Shown piece after piece: positions 26,896 to 36,157 of a stretch of DNA of 64,000 nucleotides. Every line of letters begins with the position of its first letter. Position 1 is the stretch's first letter. Below the pieces are notes generated by a model, which saw only the letters and a list, made by a program, of their open reading frames with translations, did no database searches and was not told where the DNA came from. The position numbers and the translations under genes are program-made. The DNA lies in NCBI RefSeq assembly GCF_001434465.1, contig NZ_AZGE01000004.1, positions 28,140 through 92,139 of the forward strand, given 5' to 3'. The stretch comes from Limosilactobacillus oris DSM 4864. GTDB lineage: Bacteria > Bacillota > Bacilli > Lactobacillales > Lactobacillaceae.

Positions 26896-27456
26896 TTATT
26901 GCAACAGTTCTTTTTCCTTCGCCGCAGCGATGTCTTCCAAATTCTTGATCCCAGCATCGGTTTCGTTTTGAACCTGTTTTTCCAGATCATGGAATTCATC
27001 ATCATTGAAATCGCCGTTCTTGTTCCCCTTCTTGAGGTCGTCCATGGCTTCACGACGAACGTTGCGGACAGCAACCTTGGCCTTTTCTAATTCCGCCTTT
27101 ACGTCCTTGACCAGTTCCTTTCGCCGGTCTTCCGTCAATTGCGGAATAATCAGCCGAATTGCACTACCGTCGTTCTGCGGTGTCAAGCCGAGGTTCGAAG
27201 CGTAAATTGATTTTTCAATTTCTTCCAGAATGCTCTCGTCATATGGCGTAATCAGCAATTGACGTGCTTCCGGAATCGTAATCGACGCCACTTGGTTTAA
27301 CGGTGTCGGTGCTCCGTAGTATTCAACCTTCACTGAGTTCAGTAGGCTGGCATTGGCCTGCCCGGCCCGAATATCCGCCAGGCTCCGCTGTAACGCGTCA
27401 CCTGACTTCTTCATCTTCTGTTTTGCATCGTTTAAGATTTCTTTGCTTGATGCCAT
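26896..27456 (-). CDS. frr: Ribosome recycling factor
   Basis: Splits post-termination ribosomes with EF-G. The 186-aa protein is of standard length with [47 protein letters not shown] (the RRF signature) and a helical C-terminus ending [10 protein letters not shown]. It lies two bases after pyrH, so the pair is co-transcribed and probably coupled. Confidence 0.98.
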   Translation of the reverse strand: MASSKEILNDAKQKMKKSGDALQRSLADIRAGQANASLLNSVKVEYYGAPTPLNQVASITIPEARQLLITPYDESILEEIEKSIYASNLGLTPQNDGSAIRLIIPQLTEDRRKELVKDVKAELEKAKVAVRNVRREAMDDLKKGNKNGDFNDDEFHDLEKQVQNETDAGIKNLEDIAAAKEKELLQ

Positions 27457-27458
27457 TG

Positions 27459-28237
<779 letters not shown>

Positions 28238-28254
28238 CGTAGCCAACCGAACGC

Positions 28255-29130
28255 TTAGTTCATTTGGTCCTTAACTTCTTGTGCAAAGTCGTCTTGCTTC
28301 TTTTCGATTCCCTCGCCGACTTCGTAACGAATGAAGGACTTCAGCTTCCCACCGTTATCCTTAACGTATTCAGCAACGGTCTTGTCGGAATCCTTAACGA
28401 ACTCTTGGTCAGCAAGGCAGATTTGGGATAAGAACTTGTTCAACCGACCTTCAACAATCTTGTCAACGATCTTAGCTGGCTTGCCTTCGTTGAGCGTTTC
28501 TTCCTTGAAGATTGCCCGTTCGTGGTCCAAACGGTCTTGGGAAACGTCAGCACGGGTCATGAATTCAGGGTTAATAGCGGCAACGTGCATTGCAACGTCC
28601 TTGGCGGTTACTTCGTCAGCACCTTCCAGAACAACCAGGGCAGCAATTTGACCACCTTGGTGCAGGTATGCACCGAAGCTGTCGCCGTCATCCTTTTCTA
28701 CAACGGCAAACCGGCGCAGGCTAACCTTTTCACCAGTCTTTTGGGTAGTAGCGATGATGTCATCGTTCAAAGTCCCGTTGTCAGTCTTGATGGCCAGAGC
28801 TTCTTCAACGTTAGCTGGCTTGTTTTCACTGATTAATTCAGTAACCTTCTTCAAGAGGTCCTTGAAGGGATCACTAGCCGCAACGAAGTCCGTTTCGGAG
28901 TTCAATTCAACGATGGCTGCAGTATTACCATTAACGGCAACTTCTGCTAACCCTTCGGCAGCAACCCGGTCGCTCTTCTTGGCAGCCTTGGCGATTCCCT
29001 TTTCACGAAGGTAATCCATGGCCTTGTCCATGTCACCATCGCTGGCAACTAAGGCCTTCTTAGCATCCATAATGCCGGCACCGGACTTCTTACGTAATTG
29101 CATAACTTGAGCAGCTTTGATTTCAGCCAT
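28255..29130 (-). CDS. tsf: Elongation factor Ts
   Basis: Guanine nucleotide exchange factor for EF-Tu. The 291-aa protein begins [33 protein letters not shown] (family signature 1). It has [12 protein letters not shown] and the dimerisation/core region rich in Glu, ending [13 protein letters not shown]-like N-terminal domain and two core subdomains are intact. It follows rpsB, separated by the hairpin at 29166-29219. Confidence 0.98.
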   Translation of the reverse strand: MAEIKAAQVMQLRKKSGAGIMDAKKALVASDGDMDKAMDYLREKGIAKAAKKSDRVAAEGLAEVAVNGNTAAIVELNSETDFVAASDPFKDLLKKVTELISENKPANVEEALAIKTDNGTLNDDIIATTQKTGEKVSLRRFAVVEKDDGDSFGAYLHQGGQIAALVVLEGADEVTAKDVAMHVAAINPEFMTRADVSQDRLDHERAIFKEETLNEGKPAKIVDKIVEGRLNKFLSQICLADQEFVKDSDKTVAEYVKDNGGKLKSFIRYEVGEGIEKKQDDFAQEVKDQMN

Positions 29131-29165
29131 TACTAACTCTCTCCTTTAATTTTAAGATCTTTGCT

Positions 29166-29219
29166 AAAAAAGGGCTGTTTGTACTTAGGGCCACAATGGT
29201 CCATAACACAAAACAGCCC
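29166..29219 (-). terminator. Attenuating terminator between rpsB and tsf
   Basis: GGGCTGTTT pairs with AAACAGCCC, with an inner GGGCC/GGTCC stem. TTTTTT follows on the minus strand. Partial termination here would set the rpsB to tsf ratio. Confidence 0.8.
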
Positions 29220-29237
29220 AAGTATTCATCGGTTATA

Positions 29238-30026
29238 TTACTTGCCTTCAACACTGTTCTTCAGGTTCTTCAATGAATCTTCACTAACAGTTTCTTCTTC
29301 GGCGTTTTCGTCGGCAGCAGCTTCTGCTTGTTGAGCATCATCTTGACCCTGCTTACCTTCGACAATTGCGTCTGCCATCTTGGAAGTGATCAGACGAACG
29401 GCACGGATAGCGTCATCGTTTGAAGGGATAACGTAGTCGATGTCGTCTGGGTCGGTGTTGGTGTCAACCATCGCAACGATTGGAATGTGCAGCTTTTGAG
29501 CTTCCTTAACCGCAATTTGTTCCTTGTGAGGGTCAACGATGAACAGAACATCTGGGATCCGTGGCATGTCTTCAATCCCACCGAGGAACCGTTCCAACTT
29601 TTCGCGCTGCTTAGTTAAAACAGCAACTTCCTTCTTAGGAAGGACATCGAAAGTCCCGTCTTCAGCCATCTTCTTCAATTCCTTCAGACGAGCAATCCGG
29701 GATTGGATCGTCTTCCAGTTGGTCAGGGTACCACCTAACCAACGGTGGTTAACGTAGTATTGACCAGCACGAGTGGCTTCTTCTTCGATTGAGTCTTGAG
29801 CTTGCTTCTTGGTACCAACAAAGAGAACCACGCCGCCATCAGCAGCAACGTTCTTCATGTAGTCGTAAGCAGTATCAATCAGCTTAACAGTCTTCTGTAA
29901 GTCGATGATGTAGATACCGTTACGTTCAGTGAAGATGTATTCTTCCATCTTTGGGTTCCAACGACGAGTCTGGTGACCGAAGTGAACACCAGCTTCAAGC
30001 AATTGCTTCATAGTAACAACAGACAT
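29238..30026 (-). CDS. rpsB: 30S ribosomal protein S2
   Basis: Structural protein of the small subunit and site of S1 docking in other bacteria. The 262-aa protein begins [27 protein letters not shown] and has [14 protein letters not shown] and [12 protein letters not shown]. The C-terminal tail is acidic and disordered. First gene of rpsB-tsf, preceded by a strong promoter and an approximately 110-nt structured leader. Confidence 0.98.
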   Translation of the reverse strand: MSVVTMKQLLEAGVHFGHQTRRWNPKMEEYIFTERNGIYIIDLQKTVKLIDTAYDYMKNVAADGGVVLFVGTKKQAQDSIEEEATRAGQYYVNHRWLGGTLTNWKTIQSRIARLKELKKMAEDGTFDVLPKKEVAVLTKQREKLERFLGGIEDMPRIPDVLFIVDPHKEQIAVKEAQKLHIPIVAMVDTNTDPDDIDYVIPSNDDAIRAVRLITSKMADAIVEGKQGQDDAQQAEAAADENAEEETVSEDSLKNLKNSVEGK

Positions 30027-30145
30027 TAGTGTTATACCTCCAAAATGTTTTTTCCTCCCCGGGCGTCAGCTAAGTGCGGAACCTGACAAAAGTTAGGCAC
30101 ATCCCCACTTATCGGCACGGGTGTGTTATATGTTATTAAACACCG
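30027..30145 (-). promoter_or_regulatory. Structured 5' leader of rpsB
   Basis: Between the promoter and the rpsB RBS the minus-strand RNA can form a long hairpin. AAGTG.GGA pairs with TCC.CACTT, with an inner CCTAAC-TTTT-GTCAGG. It is followed by CGCCCGGGGAGG and then the true RBS TTGGAGG. Such a leader is compatible with autoregulation by S2, but no leader family could be confirmed by eye. Confidence 0.5.
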
Positions 30146-30151
30146 AATAAT

Positions 30152-30180
30152 AGTATACAAAAAAGCCCCGTGCTTGACAA
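30152..30180 (-). promoter_or_regulatory. Promoter of rpsB-tsf
   Basis: Minus strand TTGTCA (30175-30180), 17 bp, TATACT (30152-30157). Near consensus; predicted start near 30145. Confidence 0.85.
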
Positions 30181-30196
30181 GTCTTTCAGCCACTAA

Positions 30197-30502
30197 TCAG
30201 TTAAATTTCCGTGACCGCACGAAGGAAGCCAGGTTGACCCCGTGGTGCGACAGATAAAGCAGTTTCTTTTGCCGGGACTGGTGTTTGAAGTGGTATTCTG
30301 CACTGAGCGCGTCGTGCTTGCTGCTAAAGCGCTCGCTATAAACCAGCCGCAACGGGTGGCGGGATTTGACCTTCGTGTACTTGGCTCCTCGAAACTCCTG
30401 GTGGGCGGCAAACCGGCGGGCTACATTATCGGTAAAGCCACAATAAAGGCTGTCATCGGCGCAGTAAAGAACGTAGATATAGTAATCTTTACTCTTCTCC
30501 AT
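30197..30502 (-). CDS. GIY-YIG nuclease-like protein (UPF0213/YazA-type)
   Basis: A 101-aa single-domain GIY-YIG protein: YYIYVLYCADDSLYCGFTDNVARRFAAHQ carries the GIY...YIG-equivalent and the catalytic Arg, and LSAEYHFKHQSRQKK carries the catalytic Glu region. Members of this small family sit beside the tRNA methyltransferase gene in many Firmicutes, as here (14-bp overlap with trmN6). Nuclease activity and substrate are unproven. Confidence 0.9.
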   Translation of the reverse strand: MEKSKDYYIYVLYCADDSLYCGFTDNVARRFAAHQEFRGAKYTKVKSRHPLRLVYSERFSSKHDALSAEYHFKHQSRQKKLLYLSHHGVNLASFVRSRKFN

Positions 30503-31250
30503 ACAACAGCTTCCTCACTTCCGGCTGGTAGTTTCCTGCCGCATCGTTGACCGTCAATGGTGGGACAACCTTCAAGCCCCCAGCCTTGCCGTCCTTAATA
30601 ACTTCAATCAGCACCATGTTAGCCTCCCGCCCTGGCTTAGGATAAATTAAACGGAGACGTTTCGGCACCAGCCGGTTTTGCTGGAGGACCGTTAAAATTT
30701 CCGTTAGCCGGTCCGGCCGGTGAACTAGGTAACCGTGGCCGTTCATTTTTAGCAGGCCGCTCATCTGCTGGGCAACGGTCACCAAGTTGGTTTTAAGTTC
30801 GTGCCGGGCAATTGCCAAGTACTGGTTGGGATTCTTCTGGCTCTTTGCGGTCACCGGAAAATACGGCGGGTTACACAGCACCACATCGGCGGAGTCCTTC
30901 GGAATTACAGAAAAGACATCCGCAATATCCAGGTTGAGGACCTGGTACCGCTCCGCCAGGCCGTTTAATTCGATGCTTCGGCGAGCCATATCCGCAATCC
31001 GCGGTTGCAGTTCCACTTCGGTAAACTGCCCGCCCAACTTATCATGTAAAAACAAGCCAATTGCTGCGTTACCGGCACAAAGGTCAACCGTCCGCAGCCG
31101 TTGCCGTTGGTTGGGGCGAACAAAATCAGCGAGCAGGACCGCGTCCAGCGAAAAGGCAAAGCAACTCGGGCTCTGAATTAACCGCACATCATTACTGTAT
31201 AGCTGATCGATTCGCTCATCGTCTTTCAATAGGTTAGCCTGGTTTTTCAT
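30489..31250 (-). CDS. trmN6: tRNA1(Val) (adenine(37)-N6)-methyltransferase-like
   Basis: Class I SAM-dependent methyltransferase. The protein begins MKNQANLLKDDERIDQLYSND and has VDLCAGNAAIGLFL (SAM loop) and VVLCNPPYFPV (NPPY catalytic motif of N6-adenine methylases). ATG 31250 (253 aa) follows GGAGGG; the longer frame to 31295 lacks an RBS. It overlaps the GIY-YIG gene. The family assignment is good; the precise tRNA target is inferred from YfiC/YabB homologues. Confidence 0.9.
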   Translation of the reverse strand: MKNQANLLKDDERIDQLYSNDVRLIQSPSCFAFSLDAVLLADFVRPNQRQRLRTVDLCAGNAAIGLFLHDKLGGQFTEVELQPRIADMARRSIELNGLAERYQVLNLDIADVFSVIPKDSADVVLCNPPYFPVTAKSQKNPNQYLAIARHELKTNLVTVAQQMSGLLKMNGHGYLVHRPDRLTEILTVLQQNRLVPKRLRLIYPKPGREANMVLIEVIKDGKAGGLKVVPPLTVNDAAGNYQPEVRKLLYGEE

Positions 31251-31333
31251 GACACTTTTCGCCCTCCACTTGCATGTTGCGTTATTTTTCGTCATACTTT
31301 ACAAAGAAATTAAAAAGATTGGAAGAAATAGCT

Positions 31334-31972
31334 ATGCTTTACACCGTCTTAGTAAAAATCGTCAGCCCATTTTTAACCCTCATTAACGGGCGGGCTAAAA
31401 TATACAACCGGGAAAACCTTCCGGAAGGAAATTACATCATCGTCGCCCCACACCGGACCTGGATGGACCCGGTCCTCATCGCAATCGCAGTTTGGCCCAA
31501 GAAGTTTAGCTTCATGGCAAAAAAAGAGCTCTTTAAGAATCCGCTAGCGGCCAAGTTTCTGCGGGCGCTCAATGCCTATCCGGTAGACCGAAAGCACCCG
31601 GGCCCATCAGCCATTAAGCAACCGGTCAAGCTGTTGCGTCAGTCGGACCTCTCGACCATCATTTTCCCGAGCGGCTCCCGCTATTCAGCGAAGCTCAAGG
31701 GTGGGGCGACCCTGATTGCCAAGTTGGCAAACGTCCCGCTCGTGCCGGCTGTCTACCAGGGACCACTCTCGTTCGGTAAGCTCTTTACCCGACAACCCCG
31801 GCAGATTGCATTTGGTAAGCCAATCGTCGTCGACCACAAGACCAAGCTGGACGAAAAGTATCAAGCCCAGCTAGAAGCGCAAATGCAAGCCGCCTTCGAC
31901 CAGCTCGATCAGCAAATCAACCCGGATTTCAAATACGTCATGCCCCCCAAGCCGAAGAACGACGACTTCTAA
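31334..31972 (+). CDS. plsC: 1-acyl-sn-glycerol-3-phosphate acyltransferase
   Basis: Acylates lysophosphatidate to phosphatidate at the membrane. It starts MLYTVLVKIVSPFLTLINGR after GGAAG; the frame upstream to 31274 overlaps the divergent trmN6 start region. The acyltransferase motif HRTWMD (H40, D45 of the 212-aa form) and FPSGSRY are visible. An N-terminal hydrophobic stretch anchors it. It stands alone on the plus strand, with a terminator at 32011-32054. Confidence 0.92.
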   Translation: MLYTVLVKIVSPFLTLINGRAKIYNRENLPEGNYIIVAPHRTWMDPVLIAIAVWPKKFSFMAKKELFKNPLAAKFLRALNAYPVDRKHPGPSAIKQPVKLLRQSDLSTIIFPSGSRYSAKLKGGATLIAKLANVPLVPAVYQGPLSFGKLFTRQPRQIAFGKPIVVDHKTKLDEKYQAQLEAQMQAAFDQLDQQINPDFKYVMPPKPKNDDF

Positions 31973-32010
31973 CCCTATCAATTAAACTGCAAATAGCGCA
32001 GTATACAAAC

Positions 32011-32054
32011 GGCCTCCAACGCTCGGCAAAGTCGAACGCTGGAGGCCTGCTTTT
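32011..32054 (+). terminator. Terminator after plsC
   Basis: GGCCTCCA.CG pairs with CG.TGGAGGCC around a 15-base loop; CTGCTTTT follows. It probably works for plus-strand plsC. Confidence 0.8.
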
Positions 32055-32074
32055 AGTTATGGGACAGGTCAAAA

Positions 32075-32302
32075 TTACTTAGTGTTAGCTTTTTTAGCCT
32101 GGGCCTTCATCGATTGCATCATTTGGTGCAACTTCCGGCTGGATGGTTTCTGACCCATTTGGAGCATCATCGTCCGCAGCATTTCCTCAGAAATCGGTGG
32201 ATTGTTGCGAAGGTAATTTTCCATGTACTTACGAGCACCAAAGAAGCCGACCAGCAGACCGACTAATAGGGCTAAAATGGCCCATACAATTGTTGTCGCC
32301 AC
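32075..32302 (-). CDS. yneF: YneF family small membrane protein (UPF0154)
   Basis: A 75-aa protein with one N-terminal transmembrane helix ([19 protein letters not shown]) and a charged cytoplasmic part containing the conserved [21 protein letters not shown]. Function unknown in the family. It lies next to ynzC and lexA, matching the yne region of B. subtilis, which supports orthology. Confidence 0.93.
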   Translation of the reverse strand: MATTIVWAILALLVGLLVGFFGARKYMENYLRNNPPISEEMLRTMMLQMGQKPSSRKLHQMMQSMKAQAKKANTK

Positions 32303-32376
32303 GAGTATTTCCCCCTTTGCATAGTTACTTGTTCATATTACACGAATGTTAATAAATTGAAAAGAGCTAATCCAAT

Positions 32377-32628
32377 TTAATCATCACGCAGGCCCTTTTT
32401 ACGTTGAACTTCCCGGACTTTTTCTGGGGTAACTTCATTGCCCTCTTTATCGTAGATACGCATCATTTCAATGTTACTACGCATCGTTTCCCGGAAGTTT
32501 TTGATGTATTCCCGGCGAAGACGCTCACGTTCACGTGTTTCCGCCTCGGTTAACCCTTCTTTTTTATTCTTGTGGGCCAATTCATTGATCCGTTTCAATA
32601 ACTTCTCTTGTTCTGCGGATTCAGCCAT
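32377..32628 (-). CDS. ynzC: YnzC family protein (DUF896/UPF0291)
   Basis: An 83-aa, highly charged helical-hairpin protein: KLLKRINELAHKNKKEGLTEAETRERERLRREYI is the family core, followed by FRETMRSNIEMMRI and a basic end. Function unknown; in B. subtilis the ynz/yne genes surround lexA and the SOS yneA operon. Divergent from lexA with a 319-bp gap. Confidence 0.93.
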   Translation of the reverse strand: MAESAEQEKLLKRINELAHKNKKEGLTEAETRERERLRREYIKNFRETMRSNIEMMRIYDKEGNEVTPEKVREVQRKKGLRDD

Positions 32629-32804
32629 AATCTTTACCCTCCAATCGTAATTCAGTTAAATGAAAATTATCCAGCAACCTGGTCAGCTTTAACATGGGGT
32701 GAAATCCCCCTGGTTTAAAAATAACAGTGTTGCAGCGCAAACTCGCGGCCAGGTTGCCCAAAATGGACTTGCTGCATGTCGCAACTATTTTTGCAAAGGC
32801 AGCT

Positions 32805-32840
32805 ACGACGAACTAAACAGGCTAGTTCTAGCACACTCTC
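32805..32840. repeat. Intergenic repeat family B, copy 3 (degenerate)
   Basis: ACGACGAACTAAACAGGCTAGTTC shares the GACGAACTAG..CTAG core with 4566-4610 and, inverted, with 26706-26750. The outer arms are worn. Confidence 0.45.
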
Positions 32841-32871
32841 ATTTTAAGTTAATGTCAAAGTTTGTCAATTG

Positions 32872-32885
32872 CGAACGTGTGTTTG
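32872..32885. promoter_or_regulatory. LexA (DinR) box upstream of lexA
   Basis: CGAACGTGTGTTTG matches the Gram-positive SOS box CGAAC-N4-GTTCG except for one base. It overlaps a possible -35 TTGAAG (32883-32888) paired at 17 bp with TATTCT (32906-32911). This gives lexA autoregulation. Confidence 0.85.
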
Positions 32886-32947
32886 AAGTTCGGCACAAAC
32901 TATGATATTCTTTATTATAATACTATTTTTAATGAGGTGTTGGCATA

Positions 32948-33571
32948 ATGAAGCCAGTAAAAAATAAACAATTAGCGGTCCTCAATTATATTCACAAAGC
33001 AGTGACCGAGCACGGCTACCCACCGACCGTGCGTGAAATTTGTAGTGCGGTCGGTCTTTCGTCCACGTCGACGGTTCATGGACACATCAACCGCCTAATC
33101 GAGGGCGGTTTCCTCCAAAAAGACCCCTCCAAGCCCCGGGCACTGGAAATTACGCCCAAGGGCTTCGACCTTCTCGGCGTAAAGCCCCTACAAACAAAAA
33201 TTCCCTTGCTAGGGGTGGTTACCGCCGGACAGCCAATTCTGGCCGTGGAGGATGCCACCGACTACTTCCCCATCCCACCATCGATTCAGGATAATAACGA
33301 CCTGTACATGCTGACCATTCGGGGAACCAGCATGATCAAGGCCGGAATCCTTAATGGCGACCAGGTGATTGTCCGGAAACAGTCAACCGCCAAAAACGGG
33401 GATATTGTCATCGCCATGAACGAGGACAACGAGGCCACCTGCAAGCGGTTCTTCAAGGAAAAAGACCGCTTCCGTCTCCAACCGGAAAATGATACGATGG
33501 ACCCCATTTATCTCAAGAATGTTAGAATCCTCGGCCGGGTCGTTGGCCTTTTCCGGGATAACATTTTTTAA
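32948..33571 (+). CDS. lexA: SOS repressor LexA
   Basis: Represses DNA-damage genes and self-cleaves when RecA is activated. The 207-aa protein has an N-terminal winged helix ([24 protein letters not shown]), the Ala-Gly cleavage site in GVVTAGQPI (A93-G94) and the Ser128/Lys166 dyad ([18 protein letters not shown]). All are intact. RBS GAGGTG precedes ATG 32948. Single plus-strand gene with its own SOS box and terminator. Confidence 0.98.
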   Translation: MKPVKNKQLAVLNYIHKAVTEHGYPPTVREICSAVGLSSTSTVHGHINRLIEGGFLQKDPSKPRALEITPKGFDLLGVKPLQTKIPLLGVVTAGQPILAVEDATDYFPIPPSIQDNNDLYMLTIRGTSMIKAGILNGDQVIVRKQSTAKNGDIVIAMNEDNEATCKRFFKEKDRFRLQPENDTMDPIYLKNVRILGRVVGLFRDNIF

Positions 33572-33699
33572 ACACCTCAAAAGACGGGGAAAGTGGTTGC
33601 CTGGCATGGATAACTAGCGTCTGGAGGCAAATTACCTTGCCTTCCAAAAGTCAGCCTGGGGGGTTGCCACGTGACCTTTGTAATTATTGAAAACTAGCA

Positions 33700-33769
33700 C
33701 GAGGCTGGTGAGAAAGCAAATTTTTCTCCCAGCCTCGTTGTTATTTTTAAAACTAATTTGCAACTAGCC
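33700..33769 (+). repeat. Family A-like element downstream of lexA, with terminator hairpin
   Basis: CGAGGCTGG.GAGAAA (33700-33715) pairs with TTTCTC.CAGCCTCG (33723-33737), followed by TTGTTATTTTTAAAAC and CAACTAGCC. The order hairpin, TTTTAAA, CTAGCC is the inverted form of copies 1-3 and fits termination of plus-strand lexA. Confidence 0.7.
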
Positions 33770-33782
33770 ACCCAGAAAAAAT

Positions 33783-33822
33783 AAACGGCTGGGTTTGGTT
33801 TTCCAACCAAACGCAACCGTTT
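33783..33822. terminator. Terminator between lexA and mvaS (convergent)
   Basis: AAACGG and CCGTTT enclose GTTTGG / CCAAAC with a short loop. T-rich on both sides, so it can stop both lexA and mvaS transcripts. Confidence 0.8.
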
Positions 33823-33843
33823 TATCCCTCTCCTATTTCTTAC

Positions 33844-35001
33844 TTAGTTAGCCTGATATTGGCGCTGGTGATCCTTTTGCCCGGCCAGCACAAAGGGTGC
33901 GGAGTCGCCTTCTGTACTAAAATTAACGTCTTCCGCAGTCATCCCCAGCTGCTGGTTGAAAAGACGCTCATATTCAGCAACAGAGACTTGCTGGCGGTCC
34001 CGCAAGGCTGAGCTAAGTGGTAATACATAATCAGCAAAGCCGGGCTGTAAAATTCCAGTAAAGAATTCTCCCTCCGCTCCCGAACCATAGCTAAACAGTC
34101 CAAGCCGGTCGCCAGCTTGGGCTTCACCGTTTTGGAGGTAGGACATTAAGGCCAGATATAATGAACCGGTGTATAAGTTGCCGACCTGGCGGCAGGCTGC
34201 CTGACTGGCTGTTAGTGCCCGGCGGAAGCGCTCAGCAGTTGCATCCGCCCGGTCGCCTAACACTGCCTCTAAGGCCTTCTTGCCCATTTTCGTAAACGGC
34301 AGGTGGAAAAGCAATGCGCTAAAGTCAGCAAGCGGATGGCCGGTTAGTTGCTGATACCTAGTTAGGACTTCCCGGAAGCAGTCGATGTAGACACTAGTCG
34401 AATACTTCCCGTCAACGAAGGCTTCGGTAGCGTATAGTGGCCGCCAGAAGTCCATAATGTCCTTCGTCAGGCTGACACTGGTGTCCTCAATTGCCAGGAC
34501 CCGCGGGTTTTGACTAACTATCATCGCTACCGCACCGGCCCCCTGGGTTACCTCGCCCGGTGTATTTAGCCCATAACGGGCAATGTCAGCCGCAATGACC
34601 AACACTTCTTCCTGCGGGTTCAGGGCTACGATTCCCCGTGCAAACTGTAAACCCGCGGTGGCCGAGTAACAGGCTTCCTTTAGTTCTACTGTGCGCACGA
34701 AGTCCCCTAGCCCCAGCAGGTGCTTTACGTAAATCGCCGCGGCCTTCGAGTTATCAATGCCTGATTCCGTAGCTACAATCACGGTCGAAATGCGTTGGGC
34801 GATTGCTGGCGTGAGCAGCTTTTGAGCAGCAGCAGCGGCAAGCGTTACGATATCCTGAGTTGGCGGGACAACCGCTTGCAGGTCCTGGCCAATCCCGATT
34901 GTGTACTTGTCAGGGTCAGCATTGCGGGCAGCTGCTAGTTCCCGCAGGTCCATGTACTTATCCGTAGTTGCAAAAGCGAGCTTATCAATTCCAATCTTCA
35001 T
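33844..35001 (-). CDS. mvaS: Hydroxymethylglutaryl-CoA synthase
   Basis: Condenses acetyl-CoA with acetoacetyl-CoA to HMG-CoA, the first committed mevalonate-pathway step feeding isoprenoids. The 385-aa thiolase-fold protein begins MKIGIDKLAFATTDKYMDL. It has Glu79 in ATESGIDNSKA, the nucleophile Cys111 in LKEACYSATAGLQF, and the block FHLPFTKMGKKAL with the catalytic His. It lies three bases after the RNase HI gene. The mevalonate route is typical of lactobacilli, and its product supplies UppS in this window. Confidence 0.97.
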   Translation of the reverse strand: MKIGIDKLAFATTDKYMDLRELAAARNADPDKYTIGIGQDLQAVVPPTQDIVTLAAAAAQKLLTPAIAQRISTVIVATESGIDNSKAAAIYVKHLLGLGDFVRTVELKEACYSATAGLQFARGIVALNPQEEVLVIAADIARYGLNTPGEVTQGAGAVAMIVSQNPRVLAIEDTSVSLTKDIMDFWRPLYATEAFVDGKYSTSVYIDCFREVLTRYQQLTGHPLADFSALLFHLPFTKMGKKALEAVLGDRADATAERFRRALTASQAACRQVGNLYTGSLYLALMSYLQNGEAQAGDRLGLFSYGSGAEGEFFTGILQPGFADYVLPLSSALRDRQQVSVAEYERLFNQQLGMTAEDVNFSTEGDSAPFVLAGQKDHQRQYQAN

Positions 35002-35004
35002 TCC

Positions 35005-35733
35005 CTATTCTCCCATCTTATCCATCGTGGTGTTTAATAATTCATCAACTATGTTATTCCCGAGGTTATCAGCGTGGCCCTTGGTCCACTTAAAGTGAAG
35101 GTGCGTAAACTGGGGAAGGATTTTCAGCATTTCCTGCCAGAGCGCTTTGTTGGCAACCGGCTTACCGGTGGAAGTTTTCCAACCCCGCCGCTGCCAGCCG
35201 TAGAGCCAGCCCTTAGTAATGGGATCCAAGACATAGTGTGAATCCAGGGTCGCACTAATCAGCTCATTTTGCCAGTGGTGTGCCTTAATCGTCTGAAGTG
35301 CCGTTAACAGGGCCGTCAGTTCCATCTTATTGTTGGTTGCCCCAAACTCGCCGTCGGTTCCGGTGTACTGGTGACCCCGGCGTTCAATCAGGTACGCCCA
35401 GGCAGCCTTATCGTCATTCCGGACGTGCTGGCCGAGCCGATTCCCGTGATTGCGAGAACCGCCGTCTGTATAGAGCAGAATTGTCGGACGGCTGGTAGTG
35501 TCAGGAGCCTGCTGGGCAAACGAACGCTCGTCCAGTTTTAATTGCAGCTGCTCATTAGCCTGGTGTGGTCGCAATTCCTGGTCGGAGTTCAACCAGTTCT
35601 CAGCCGCCGGACGGTCAACGAATGAACGATACACCGCCCCTGGAAAGCCGCTGACCATTTTTTGACACTCCGGCCAACTGGTATAGATGCCTGTTTGCCG
35701 TCCCTTTTTTACCGCATAATACTTTCTTGTCAT
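35005..35733 (-). CDS. rnhA: Ribonuclease HI with N-terminal viroplasmin domain
   Basis: Degrades RNA in RNA-DNA hybrids. The 242-aa protein has an N-terminal caulimovirus viroplasmin/HBD module (YYAVKKGRQTGIYTSWPEC...GFPGAVYRSF, about residues 5-45). After a linker comes the RNase H domain: LYTDGGSRNH, NNKMELTALL, ATLDSHYV and KGHADNLGNN supply the Asp-Glu-Asp-Asp acidic residues. Upstream of mvaS in a likely two-gene unit. Confidence 0.95.
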   Translation of the reverse strand: MTRKYYAVKKGRQTGIYTSWPECQKMVSGFPGAVYRSFVDRPAAENWLNSDQELRPHQANEQLQLKLDERSFAQQAPDTTSRPTILLYTDGGSRNHGNRLGQHVRNDDKAAWAYLIERRGHQYTGTDGEFGATNNKMELTALLTALQTIKAHHWQNELISATLDSHYVLDPITKGWLYGWQRRGWKTSTGKPVANKALWQEMLKILPQFTHLHFKWTKGHADNLGNNIVDELLNTTMDKMGE

Positions 35734-35848
35734 ACTTCTTAATTCCTTTATTCTTCACTAGCCATTTTAAATATTATACTATCGAAACCAACCAGAGTTA
35801 ACTTTCACGCCAATGCCAGCAAACGGATACCATGAGCTAAGATTAAGA

Positions 35849-35888
35849 AACCGGCTAGAACGATGATGCTTCAACGTCCTAGCCGGTT
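35849..35888 (-). terminator. Terminator between tRNA-Ser and rnhA
   Basis: AACCGGCTAG.ACG pairs with CGT.CTAGCCGGTT. On the minus strand it follows tRNA-Ser and precedes TTCTTAATC. No long T-run, so moderate confidence. Confidence 0.6.
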
Positions 35889-35929
35889 ACACGTTTTAAG
35901 TTCGACCGTGGTTAAACGGTAGTAAAAAA

Positions 35930-36017
35930 GGAGAGTACAGGATTTGAACCTGCGCGCCCGCTCAACACGGGTTCGCCGGATTTCGAGTCCGGTGCATTAC
36001 CACTCTGCCAACTCTCC
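35930..36017 (-). tRNA. tRNA-Ser (anticodon CGA)
   Basis: An 88-nt class II tRNA on the minus strand. The acceptor stem GGAGAGT pairs with ACTCTCC, the anticodon stem CCGGA/TCCGG flanks loop CTCGAAA with anticodon CGA, and there is a long variable arm (CGAACCCGTG...CGGGCGCG) and a T-arm with GGTTCAAATCC. CCA is not encoded (TTTTTT follows). It reads UCG codons. Confidence 0.95.
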
Positions 36018-36037
36018 ATTAAATTTCCAACTTCTAT

Positions 36038-36066
36038 ACTATACCAAAAATTCCCCTAATAGTAAA
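36038..36066 (-). promoter_or_regulatory. Promoter of tRNA-Ser
   Basis: Minus strand TTTACT (36061-36066), 17 bp, TATAGT (36038-36043), ending about 20 bp before the tRNA. Confidence 0.65.
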
Positions 36067-36110
36067 CTCAAAAGTTAACTCTGCCAATTCGAACTAAAAC
36101 AACAGAATAA

Positions 36111-36151
36111 AACGCCTTCACAGTTTGCCTGGATAGAACTGTGAAGACGTT
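36111..36151 (-). terminator. Terminator after the 36158 gene
   Basis: AACG.CTTCACAGTT pairs with AACTGTGAAG.CGTT; TTTTATT follows on the minus strand. Confidence 0.85.
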
Positions 36152-36157
36152 GACTTT

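Larger units (their letters stand above)
32629..32947. other. 319-bp ynzC-lexA intergenic region
   Basis: No gene is visible. Left part (32694-32800): a GGGG/CCCC mini-hairpin, a TTTAAAAATAACAG-like block and GTTGCAGCGC, which on the minus strand resembles a degenerate family A repeat. 32805-32840: a family B-like palindrome (ACGACGAACTA...CTAGTTCTAGCAC). Right part: a CtsR-like direct repeat, the LexA box and the lexA promoter. Confidence 0.6.

Noticed and set aside
32699..32905. Plus-strand 68-codon frame between ynzC and lexA
   Set aside because: It runs through the repeat remnants, the LexA box and the lexA promoter region, has no RBS, and is unlikely to be a gene.
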